16,707 nt of DNA from Phycisphaerae bacterium (GTDB taxonomy: Bacteria > Planctomycetota > Phycisphaerae > UBA1845 > UTPLA1): positions 1 to 16,707 of the forward strand of contig JAFGQA010000298.1 of assembly GCA_016935885.1 (NCBI GenBank), given 5' to 3'. Numbering within the stretch: position 1 is the stretch's first letter; the number at the start of each line of letters is the position of its first letter. The notes beneath the pieces are model-generated. The model worked only from the letters and a program-made list of their open reading frames with translations, did no database searches and was not told the origin of the DNA. Made by a program: the position numbers and the translations under genes. Shown piece by piece: positions 5,535 through 13,800 of this stretch.

Positions 5535-8195
5535 ATGAGCACCGACGAACAGTCACCGCCAAGTTCGGATCACAGTGCGCGTCGCGACGCGCAGCCGATA
5601 CACGATGCGCTGGAAGACATCGTCAACCGGTACATGGAAGAGCTGGCCGACGGCCGACAGCCGGATCAAGCGGAATACGTCCGGGCGCACCCGCATCTTG
5701 AGAATGAACTGCGGAGCGTCTTCAAAACGCTCGATCTGATCGAGGCTGCGGGCAAGTCGTTGAACGCCGCGAAACTGGAGGGCGGCGTCAGGCTCGGCGA
5801 GTTCCGTATCATCCGGGAAATCGGCCGGGGCGGCATGGGGGTCGTCTATGAGGCCGAACAGACATCGCTGGGCCGACGCGTCGCGCTGAAGGTCCTGCCC
5901 GCTGAGGTGATTCTGTCGGAGAACGCCGCGGAGCGCTTTCAGCGCGAGGCGCACACCGCCGGCAAGCTACACCACACGAATATCGTTCCCATCTACGCCG
6001 TCGGCGAGGATTGCGGCATCTGCTACTACGCGATGCAGTACATCGAGGGCCGATCACTCTCGCACTACTTGAAGACCATCCGGGACGCTCCGCGCAACGT
6101 GGGCCGCGATCACTTCAGGCGCGTCGCGCGGTGGGGACGTCAGGTGGCCGAGGCGCTGGCCTATGCGCACGACCAGGGTGTGATACATCGCGATGTCAAA
6201 CCCGCCAATCTGTTGCTCGATGCGAAAGACAATGTCTGGGTCTTCGATTTCGGCCTGGCCCGGGTCGAAGCGGCCCCGACCATTACGCAGAGCGGTGATA
6301 TGCTCGGAACGCTTCGTTACATGGCTCCCGAGCAGGTCGGCGGCAAGAAAGGAGAACTCGACGCTCGGGCTGATATTTACGCCCTTGGCGCGACGTTGTA
6401 CGAGCTGGCCGCCCTCTGTCCGGCGTTCGACGAGGAATCGCGGGCCAGTCTTCTACACCAGGTCATACACGCCGAACCCAAGCCGCTACGACAGGTGTTG
6501 CCTTCGATTCCTCGCGACTTCGAGACGATCATCGGGAAGTGCATGAGGAAGAACCGCGCCGAGCGTTATCAGCGTGCCTCGCAGGTGGCGGAGGACCTGC
6601 GGCGCTTCCTGGCCGGCGAGCCCATTTGTGCCCGACCGACGCCGTGGTACGTCAAGGCGACGCGCTGGGTTCGAAGGCATCGAGCGTACGCCACTGCGGC
6701 GGCTGCGGCGGTCCTGCTTGTCGCGGCCGGATCTGTCCTTGCCGTGAAGCTCCGCCACGACCAGGGGCAACGCTGCCTGCACGACGCGTACACGGCCATC
6801 ATGATGGACCTGGAATACGAACGCGGCGACGAGCTTCTGGACCGCGCCGAGTCGCTCGGCATCGATTCGCCTGAGCTACATCTCTATCGTGGGTTGATCC
6901 CGTTGATAAATCAGCAGCCGCAGATGGCCATCGAACACTTTGAGAAGGCAGAGCGGCTCGCCCCCGGCAATCTGTGCGCCTGGTACGCGCTCGCTCGGGC
7001 GCGTATCGACGCGGGGCATTTCCACATGGGGCAACGTCTGTTTGAGCTTGAGGGCGCGCGTCGGCCAGACATGGCGCTGGGCTGGTTCCTTCGCGGATAC
7101 GCCAGGAGCAGACATCAGCCCACCGAGGCCATCGCGTGTTACAGCCGCGCCATCGAACTGCAGCCCGACTTCGTGCCCGCCATTCTCGAAAGGGCAACGT
7201 GGCGGGGTGTCAGGCTGCTGACCAATGGGTCCCGCGCCGACCTGAACCCGATGCTCGGCGACTGCGACGCCGTCGTCGTGTTCCGGCCGAACTCCGCGCT
7301 TTGTCACGCCTGGCGGGCCTGGGCCTGGCTGGCCGCTGCCGCTTACGCCGAAACACAGGAGGACCTGCGTGAGAAGCGCGACGTTTGGCTGGACAACTGC
7401 CGGATCGATCTGGATCGTGCCGAACGGGTCCTTCATGGCGATGATCCCCGCGTCCACTGCACGCGTGGCGTCTATCTGCGCTACATCGCCGACTACGAAG
7501 GATCGGCCCAGGCCTACGATCGCGCCCTGACCATTCACCAGCGTCGCTGGGGCCGACCGAGCACTGCACTCCAACATGCCTTGGCCATCGCGCTGCACGC
7601 GCAAGGTAACGTGGCTGCGGCGCTCGACATGACCGCCGCGGCAAGCGAAGCCGAGCCGGAGTTCTACTCTATGATGCTCCATCGAGCCATGCTCCTGGCC
7701 GAACTCGGCCGACTCGATGAGGCGCGAGCCGTTTGTCGCCGATCCTTGGAGTTGCAACGATTGCACGCCACAGGCTTGCTGATGTCGGCGGCGGTGATGG
7801 AATTCCTGGGAGGCACGGACGAGGCCGCGGTTGCTGTCGCCGCGCTCGATGCCCGTGACACCGACGTCGTAAGCTCCGAGCATCTCATGGACACCCTGGG
7901 ATCAGAACCGTGGGCCCCTGTAGACGCCGCGAAGCTGGATTACATGGCGCGGAGGTGTGATGCCGCTGCCTTGATGCAGGCGGCCGGAGACAACCCTGAC
8001 CGCCGATGTGAATACGCCTTTCTGATTGCACTGCGTGAACTCGGCAGCGGTCATCGCGAAGCAGGTTTGGCCATGCTTCGGGCATCCCTCAAGACCGGCA
8101 TCTTTTTCTACGGCGAACATCGCTTTTCTCAGGTCTTGCTCGAACGTGCAAAGGCAGATCCCAGATGGCCCCAGTGGGCCGATAATAGTGGGTAA
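5535..8195 (+). CDS. Membrane Ser/Thr protein kinase with TPR repeats
   Basis: This 886-residue Hanks-type kinase is predicted to sit in the inner membrane. The start at 5535 has a weak AGGAAG just upstream and lies 20 bp after the sigma stop codon; the longer frame would overlap the sigma gene. Residues 24-72 form the N-terminal helical segment common before planctomycete kinases (YVRAHPHLENELRSVF). The kinase domain runs about 90-360: glycine loop GRGGMG (97-102), Lys119, HRDVKPAN with Asp220, DFG (238-240) and APE (264-266), so all catalytic residues are present. A transmembrane helix lies near 384-406. The rest (about 415-870) holds TPR-like helical repeats, e.g. the stretches around AIEHFEKAERLAPGN and AIACYSRAIELQPDF, probably for protein binding. 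It is co-transcribed with the sigma factor and probably controls it or shares its signal. The substrates are not shown by the sequence. Confidence 0.93.
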   Translation: MSTDEQSPPSSDHSARRDAQPIHDALEDIVNRYMEELADGRQPDQAEYVRAHPHLENELRSVFKTLDLIEAAGKSLNAAKLEGGVRLGEFRIIREIGRGGMGVVYEAEQTSLGRRVALKVLPAEVILSENAAERFQREAHTAGKLHHTNIVPIYAVGEDCGICYYAMQYIEGRSLSHYLKTIRDAPRNVGRDHFRRVARWGRQVAEALAYAHDQGVIHRDVKPANLLLDAKDNVWVFDFGLARVEAAPTITQSGDMLGTLRYMAPEQVGGKKGELDARADIYALGATLYELAALCPAFDEESRASLLHQVIHAEPKPLRQVLPSIPRDFETIIGKCMRKNRAERYQRASQVAEDLRRFLAGEPICARPTPWYVKATRWVRRHRAYATAAAAAVLLVAAGSVLAVKLRHDQGQRCLHDAYTAIMMDLEYERGDELLDRAESLGIDSPELHLYRGLIPLINQQPQMAIEHFEKAERLAPGNLCAWYALARARIDAGHFHMGQRLFELEGARRPDMALGWFLRGYARSRHQPTEAIACYSRAIELQPDFVPAILERATWRGVRLLTNGSRADLNPMLGDCDAVVVFRPNSALCHAWRAWAWLAAAAYAETQEDLREKRDVWLDNCRIDLDRAERVLHGDDPRVHCTRGVYLRYIADYEGSAQAYDRALTIHQRRWGRPSTALQHALAIALHAQGNVAAALDMTAAASEAEPEFYSMMLHRAMLLAELGRLDEARAVCRRSLELQRLHATGLLMSAAVMEFLGGTDEAAVAVAALDARDTDVVSSEHLMDTLGSEPWAPVDAAKLDYMARRCDAAALMQAAGDNPDRRCEYAFLIALRELGSGHREAGLAMLRASLKTGIFFYGEHRFSQVLLERAKADPRWPQWADNSG

Positions 8196-8214
8196 TCGGT
8201 GTCAAGCAGTGCAT

Positions 8215-8231
8215 GGCCCCGGTGCCGGGCC
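8215..8231 (+). terminator. Weak terminator-like hairpin after the kinase gene
   Basis: GGCCC and GGGCC form a 5-bp stem over a GC-rich loop, 20 bases after the kinase stop codon. It is followed by a pyrimidine-rich stretch (CTGCTGTTCCCGTTCTTCTT) rather than a clean U run. It could end the operon, but the stem is short. Confidence 0.25.
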
Positions 8232-8407
8232 CTGCTGTTCCCGTTCTTCTTGCCTCCCCGTCAAAAAAACACGGTAACCGCGGAGTAGACCGGCGAGACC
8301 CACGCTCATGGTCTTGACAGGCAGTGACGCCTGCCGCCGAACCGAGCGGGTCGGCGGGACGACTTAAAGCGACTGAAAGAACCGTCCTCGCAAAAGGAGA
8401 CATGGAA

Positions 8408-8665
8408 ATGACTCGAAACTTCCAATCCAAACTTGCCAAGATCCTGTTGGCCCTCGTTGGCTTGATCTCACTGGGGACCGCCACAGGTTGTGACGAACTG
8501 TGGCCCGGTGTGGACTTCCCCGGCGGTTACTACAACGGCTGGTCCTATGGCTATCCCAGCTTTGGCTACTACGATCCCACGGATCTCATACAAGGCGTCG
8601 TCGACTACCGGCTCGATGCCATGGAGACGGCTGCCAATGGTTGGGACGAGTTCATCATGCAGTAA
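8408..8665 (+). CDS. Small Gly/Tyr-rich lipoprotein
   Basis: The gene encodes about 85 residues of unknown function. The second ATG (8408) is preferred, because AAAGGAG lies eight bases upstream; the ATG at 8402 is too close to it. A hydrophobic leader (about residues 8-25) ends in ATGC, a plausible lipobox, so the protein is probably lipid-anchored. The mature part is short and rich in Gly, Tyr and Trp (PGGYYNGWSYGYPSFGYYDP), then acidic and helical (DLIQGVVDYRLDAMETAANG). No family was recognised. The gene lies 212 bp after the kinase in the same direction and has its own hairpin downstream. A link to the kinase is possible but unproven. Confidence 0.7.
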   Translation: MTRNFQSKLAKILLALVGLISLGTATGCDELWPGVDFPGGYYNGWSYGYPSFGYYDPTDLIQGVVDYRLDAMETAANGWDEFIMQ

Positions 8666-8690
8666 CCGCGCACGTGCTGCGTTCCAACAA

Positions 8691-8720
8691 CTTCACGGGT
8701 GGCCGGCGCTGCCCGTGAAG
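8691..8720 (+). terminator. Hairpin terminator after the small lipoprotein gene
   Basis: A perfect 9-bp stem, CTTCACGGG paired with CCCGTGAAG, encloses a 12-base loop that can extend the pairing. It begins 25 bases after the stop codon. The following sequence GCCCCTTTGT has only a short T run, so termination may be partial. Confidence 0.55.
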
Positions 8721-9018
8721 GCCCCTTTGTAATAGCAACTGCGGGCGTCATAGATGCGCCAAGACTGTTGGGCAGCCGATGGTCTCGCACAGAAGAAAGC
8801 GAACCGCCAATCCTGGGTCTCGGAGGGGACCGATTGCGGGACTACTCAGCGCCGACGAGACCACCCGGCTGGCGACCCCACCGACATGGACCGCACAGCC
8901 ATTCCAGGTGCGATAAGATGTGGAAGTCAATCAGTTCCTGTGTGCAGAGATCATTATGGCCCGTCGAATCACCGCTGCACTCTTGTCGGCAGGCCTATTG
9001 CGGCGCGCCAGTGCTCAC
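8721..9018. other. Spacer between convergent genes, no gene recognised
   Basis: The stretch lies between the rightward lipoprotein gene and the leftward membrane-protein gene. Open frames cross it in several registers, but none has a good ribosome binding site or a recognisable product. One 30-codon frame (from ATG near 8956) begins like a leader peptide but ends quickly; it is noted and not called. No leftward terminator is visible for the membrane-protein gene. Confidence 0.4.
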
Positions 9019-10113
9019 TCAGGTCAAATCAGTCAACCGCTCTGCTGATGGCGGGGACAATGGGCTCAGCCAGGCCCGCAGCAGAAGATCAATCTCCTTC
9101 TTCGTGCCGACGGTCGTCTCATAGGCATCCGCATCAGCCGCGGTCACGATCCAGACCCTTCTTCGCACCTGGTTGACGCACAACACGCTCGTTCGCCTCT
9201 CGAACAAATGGACCCGGCTGGTACGATCGCGCCAACGCGCCTTGCGAACGACCAATCCGCCCGGCACAACAAACCACTGCTGTGTGCCGAAGAAGCCTCC
9301 CGTCACGGGCCCGTATGAGGCCAACACTAGGAGCGCTCCCCAGAACGGAACGCCCCACGTCATTGTGCGTTGCTTGTATGACTCCCAGACAGCTCCCAAG
9401 AAGAAGACGGCCAGAATCCCCACCGCTATCCATCCACCCTTCAACGACACGTTCCTCCGGATCCGCCGTACAGCCAAGACATCATCTCGCTGGGTCGGCC
9501 GCGGCTCCGAATGCGGGCTGTGGTCTTCTTCTCCGACCGGTGCAAACGCACTGTCGATCTCCTCGAATGCCGGATTCGCCTGGTCCAGTGGCCTGGGGTC
9601 GAATGCCACACCCAACGGCTCGACGGCTTCGAGCGTGCCTGACCATGCTAGGCGAATCGTCTCCCCCACCCTCCCCACCAGTGCAAGCCGGCGGACCATC
9701 TCCGAGACAGGCTGCTTCCGTGTCAGCTCCGTGCTCTGCCGGGCCACTTTCCGCGCCAACAAGGCGACGTCACCATCAGATCCATGGCCGATCAAGTCCG
9801 AAAGTCGTCGCTCCATTCGTTTCTGACCGAAGCGCATTGCGATGGCCAAGATGAGGACGATGAACGCACCCGTGCACATTCCACGGGCCAGCGGTGCCGT
9901 CATGCCCGACAGCAACCCCGAGATCAGGAAGGCGGATGCTCCACCCGACACACCGCAGATGACCATGAAGTACAGCGAGCCCCGAGAGAGGCCCGGTTTG
10001 TCGATGTGAACGTCTATCAGGGGCTTGACAGCGTTGTCAGAGGGCGTCCGTGTATCGGAGGAATCCCTGGACACATCAGGCGGGTTGTCTCGCGGCCCAA
10101 CCATCGCTTTCAT
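9019..10113 (-). CDS. Four-helix membrane protein of unknown function
   Basis: The gene encodes 364 residues. ATG 10113 has GAAGGA upstream with a short spacing; ATG 10104 is an alternative. Hydrophobic segments lie at about 47-67, 77-95, 227-244 and 252-272, i.e. two hairpin pairs separated by a 130-residue soluble loop. The N-terminus is Pro/Asp/Ser-rich and probably disordered. The loop contains a basic helical part (about 97-150) and an acidic, Pro-rich part (185-210). The C-terminal 90 residues (FVVPGGLVVRKARW and VNQVRRRVWIV) read like alternating beta strands, reminiscent of bacterial PH-like domains, but this is only an impression. No family is assigned. It is monocistronic as far as seen, with long gene-free DNA upstream. 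Confidence 0.75.
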   Translation of the reverse strand: MKAMVGPRDNPPDVSRDSSDTRTPSDNAVKPLIDVHIDKPGLSRGSLYFMVICGVSGGASAFLISGLLSGMTAPLARGMCTGAFIVLILAIAMRFGQKRMERRLSDLIGHGSDGDVALLARKVARQSTELTRKQPVSEMVRRLALVGRVGETIRLAWSGTLEAVEPLGVAFDPRPLDQANPAFEEIDSAFAPVGEEDHSPHSEPRPTQRDDVLAVRRIRRNVSLKGGWIAVGILAVFFLGAVWESYKQRTMTWGVPFWGALLVLASYGPVTGGFFGTQQWFVVPGGLVVRKARWRDRTSRVHLFERRTSVLCVNQVRRRVWIVTAADADAYETTVGTKKEIDLLLRAWLSPLSPPSAERLTDLT

Positions 10114-10285
10114 GCCGTCCTTCTCGCGCGTCCGTTGTGCGTTTCGTTCTCATCACAAATTCAGCGCCGCAATCTTATCGAACGAGGCCGATCGATCACA
10201 GTGTGACATGGTGCCGGTCGCGACTAGGTCCCGATCCACTCACGGCGCATTCCAAGAACCCTTCAACGCCCCGAGCCAATCAGCG

Positions 10286-10416
10286 ACCACCGGCAGAGCC
10301 GGTGGTATGAGGAAGGCCCCTCAAAGGGGCCGATGACCAAGCCCGCCAGGATCGGGGTTTACAGATCATATCCGCCCCGAATGGGGCGGAGGCGACAGGT
10401 GTCACGGTGGTGACAC
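10286..10416. repeat. Regularly spaced array of five hairpins
   Basis: Four perfect hairpins and one imperfect hairpin follow each other. They are ACCACCGGC-AGA-GCCGGTGGT (10286-10306), GGCCCCT-CAA-AGGGGCC (10315-10331), imperfect AAGCCCG/CGGGGTT (10339-10359), CCGCCCC-GAAT-GGGGCGG (10372-10389) and GTGTCAC-GGTG-GTGACAC (10399-10416). Their centres are spaced about 27, 26, 31 and 27 bp apart. Stem sequences differ, so this is not a simple tandem repeat and not a CRISPR array. The function is unknown. Confidence 0.65.
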
Positions 10417-10567
10417 TTCCCCCGCCCAGCCACTGCCACCCCCGCGCGACCGTCCCTCCGTCTCACGTAAACCCCCGGCAGACAGCGCCGGGTATACCTG
10501 CGAAGACTCAGGACCGAGGCACAGCAGCCCGGAGCCACCGGACCTGCCCCAGGCGGGGCTGCCAGAC

Positions 10568-10618
10568 CTGTGTGGACGCCCTATGGCGGCGGTGGAAGCA
10601 TGGCCATCGGCTGAGCGC
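10568..10618 (+). repeat. 51-bp direct repeat, first copy
   Basis: Starting CTGTGTGGACGCCCT and ending GGCTGAGCGC, this unit matches 10651-10701 with three mismatches. Between the copies lies the third REP-like palindrome, so repeat and palindrome form a composite unit. The motif GGTGGAAGCAT also occurs beside the REP pair near 4750. Confidence 0.75.
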
Positions 10619-10620
10619 CG

Positions 10621-10648
10621 GGTGCCACTGGCGGCTTGCCCGCCAGTG
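10621..10648. repeat. REP-like palindrome, third copy
   Basis: The stem CACTGGCGG/CCGCCAGTG with loop CTTGC occupies 10626-10648, preceded by GGTGC as in the copy at 4642-4669. The 28 bases agree with that copy at 25 positions. Two of the differences (T for G in one arm, A for C in the other) are a compensating pair. Confidence 0.7.
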
Positions 10649-10650
10649 TT

Positions 10651-10701
10651 CTGTGTGGACGCCCTGTGGCGGCTGGGGAAGCATGGCCATCGGCTGAGCG
10701 C
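10651..10701 (+). repeat. 51-bp direct repeat, second copy
   Basis: This copy matches 10568-10618 at 48 of 51 positions. It is followed directly by a GC hairpin (10709-10727). See the first copy for context. Confidence 0.75.
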
Positions 10702-10808
10702 TGAGCGCGCCGCGCTGACAGCGCGGCAGGGCGTTGACGTGGGCCTGACAGCATCGCCGGGGGCTTCTCTATGGTTCGGCCGTGGGAACTCGCCGGAGGC
10801 TGCTTCGA

Positions 10809-13800
10809 CTACAGGTTCAACAGCGCGTCCACCATGCCATCGATGTCTGCGAGATCGACAACACCGTTGTTGCTGAAGTCGCCGGGACACACCTTGGACG
10901 GATCCGTTGAGCCCTCCAGCAGTGCATCGACGAACAACTGGATGTCATCGCCGTTGCAGCCGTCAAGGCCGTTCATGTCGCCGTCTGCCAGCAACGTGTC
11001 ACAGCAGACCTCGGCCTCCTCGCGGCACTCCTGACCGGGGCACGGATCGCTGCCTGCCTGGCAGTGGCCGTAGCCGTCGCACGTCTCGACGCCCGTGCAG
11101 AACACGTTGTCATCGCACGCCTCGTCCGAGAGGCAATCGCACGGCGGGCACGGGCCGCCGCAGTCGATCCGATCCTCGCCCTGGTTCTGGATGCCGTCGT
11201 CGCAGCTCTCCATGGGGGCACACGCCGGGCCGGAGACGCCCATTACGTAGTTTCCGGAGGCACCGCCAGAACCTGACACGCGGATGTAGTACATCGTTCC
11301 GGCCGTTACGGAGACATCCAGATACGACTGCTGCGTGGGGAGCCAGCCACATTCGCCGAACCAACCCTGGTCGTCGTCACACCCCAGTTCGTTCCCGGTC
11401 GTCGCGGGGCACCCAGTGTGGACCGACACGACTGTGTCATACGACGAGTCGCACAAATCCACCGTGAGCGTGCCGTTGGTTGCCGGTTTGTACTTGTAGA
11501 AGATGTCGGGCGACGAGCCGGACGACCCGCAACTGGCATCGCCGTCGCTGCTCAGACCGCTCGTCGAACCCGTGTATGTGCCCGGGCAGGCTGCCTCTGC
11601 GTCCTGGCAGGCATCCGGCATGTCAAGCGTCGTGAACGAGTAACACGCGCCGCCGTTGTCATCGGTGGAGGAGTTGCCCCCTTCGTCCTCGGCATCGACG
11701 GCGAAGAAATAAGGCGTGATGGGGGCCAATCCGCTCAGCACGATGCTGTGTGAGCCCTGGTATCCCGGTTCGCCCTCCGAGCCGCTCAGCGCCCCGCACG
11801 ACAGGCCGTACCGGACCGTACCGTTGGCTGGCTCGTCGGTGTCGAAGGTGACCGTGGCCGTGTCGAAGTCGATGTTGATGACATGGACGTTGCTGATCAC
11901 CGGCCCTTGGCAGTCGGTCGTCGCGGTGTCCTGCACGACGGCTGGATTGCCGGTGCCGTCGTCCGCGTCGTTGTATGTCGCCGTGATGGTGTCGCCGTGC
12001 GCCACCTGCAACACGCCGGCACTGTTGGTTTCACTCAGCGCGATCGAGCCGCGGAAATCAGCCGTCGCCGGGCCGGTCTCGGTCAGCAGCACGCTCTCGC
12101 CGCCCGGCTCGGAATCGGACGTGATCGTCACCGTCGTCGTCTCGACCTGGCCGCTGTTCGTGTTCAGATCGCAGTCGACCACCTGGATCGTCGCGACGTC
12201 GGAGCAACCGTACTTGGAGCGATCGAGCGCAATCATGCCCCGGGACGAACACGTGATCATCTCCGGCGAGACCGCCAGGGAGAATGGCTGTGGTCCATCC
12301 GGCACGTTGTAGCCGCGAACCTCGATGGTCCACGTGCCCGCTTCCGCCGGGGCGTCCACGAGGACCTGCTCAATGTTATTGATGTGGTCTTCCTGGGTCC
12401 GCACGGCCGGGGCACTCGGGTTGGCCACGCCGCCCAGCGTCCAGGGGTAGTGCCGGACGGCCGACGGGCTGTACACCCGCAGGTCGAGATCGTTGACCAA
12501 CTCGGGGTTCGTGTTCACCGGTCCCTGTACGTCGTCCCACGCCAGTGTGACCTTGAGCTCCTCGCCCGCGCCAACCGTCGCCAGGATGGTGAAGGTCTCG
12601 CCTTGGTCCACCTGGTTCTCGAGGAAGTTCTCCGTTCGCATGAAGTCGACGGCTGGCTGGATCCTCACCGAGCCGTATCCGTACATGTAATCGGGGCCGG
12701 TGTTGCCCAGGTCCACAGCCGTGTGGGCGAGCAACACCTTAAGGGTCGAGTTGCGGAAGTCCGGCTTGCTGGGGAACTGCGCGCGGTAGTCCTGTAGCAA
12801 CAGCGCCGATATCCCGCATACCGTTGGCGAGGCCATCGACGTGCCACACAGCGTGGTGTAATCGGTATCGCTATCATCATCACACGAGGTGACGCCACCG
12901 TCGCCGTTGCTCTGGCAGCCTGGCCCGGAAATATCCGGCTTGAGACGCCCGTCGTCGGCAGGTCCCCAACTGCTGAAATCTGTCATCGAGTCGTCGTTCG
13001 AGTTGAGCGCCCCGACGGTGATGTGGTTCTTGGCGCAGGCCGGCGGTGCCGTCGTGTGGTACGCAGAGCCGCAACGGGCGGGCGAGTTACGCTCGTTGCC
13101 GTTGGCCCAGACGATGCGGAACGGCTCGGTAAACAGCGGGTTGCTGCCGTCGCCACGGACGATCGTGTCGATCAGTTGCGACGTGACGTTGTAATTGCCC
13201 TCCCAGTCGCAGGGGAAGTTGTTGGCGGCCGTGTTGGTTCCGATGGAGTTGTTTGCGATGTCCGCCCCGTAGGTGTTGATCGCCTCGCTGTAGTCGTCTT
13301 CCATGTCACACGGGTCGGTGTAGAGAAAGCCCTCCTGCAAGCCGCCCTCCTGTTCGAGCCCGTAGGCCAGCAGCGTGACGCCGGGCGCCATGCCCTTGTA
13401 GGTAGCGTTCCCGATTCCCGCGCCGCCGATGGTGCCGGCTACGTGCGTGGAATGGTAGTTCATGCCGGAGCTGTCGTGCACGGTGAGTCGGCCCTGGAAA
13501 TCCACGTGCGTGGACCGCGCGGTTCCGCCGTCGTACACCATGACGGTCACGCCAGATCCGTTCAGGTTGTAGGGCGGCGCCTGAACCGTATCCGCCCCGA
13601 CACGGGCACGGTTGCTGTCGTTGACCGGGCCCATCTTCGGCAGCGGTGGCTCGATCCACTGCACCGCGTCCTCGTCGGCCAGCGCCGCGATCCGGGAATA
13701 TGGCAGTTCCACGACCAGGCAGTTCACCGTCCGGACCTTCGATCGAACAACCGCACCATGCCGGAGGCAAAGATCAACGCCGCAGAGAGCCGGGCCGTCA

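Larger units (their letters stand above)
10114..10808. other. 695-bp gene-free region rich in hairpins
   Basis: This region lies between the membrane-protein start and the protease stop codon. No frame here looks coding. From 10286 onward it contains about nine perfect or near-perfect hairpins: the five-hairpin array at 10286-10416, CCCGGC/GCCGGG at 10474-10492, GCCCC/GGGGC at 10546-10559, the REP-like copy at 10621-10648 and GCCGCGCT/AGCGCGGC at 10709-10727. It also contains a 51-bp direct repeat. The left part (10114-10285) should hold the promoter of the leftward membrane-protein gene, but no boxes stand out. Confidence 0.6.

Noticed and set aside
4375..5562. 395-codon leftward frame covering the sigma gene and its upstream region
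   Set aside because: It runs opposite the clear ECF sigma gene and through REP-like palindromes; its composition is typical of a complementary-strand frame.
6876..7883. 335-codon leftward frame opposite the kinase TPR region
   Set aside because: The rightward kinase frame has complete motifs and continuous coding; the antisense product has no recognisable features.
8956..9051. Short frame beginning like a leader peptide (MARRITAALLSAG)
   Set aside because: It has only about 30 codons, no ribosome binding site and overlaps the 3' end of the opposite membrane-protein gene.
10286..10727. CRISPR array
   Set aside because: The hairpins differ in sequence from one another, the only direct repeat has two copies of 51 bp, and no cas gene is present.
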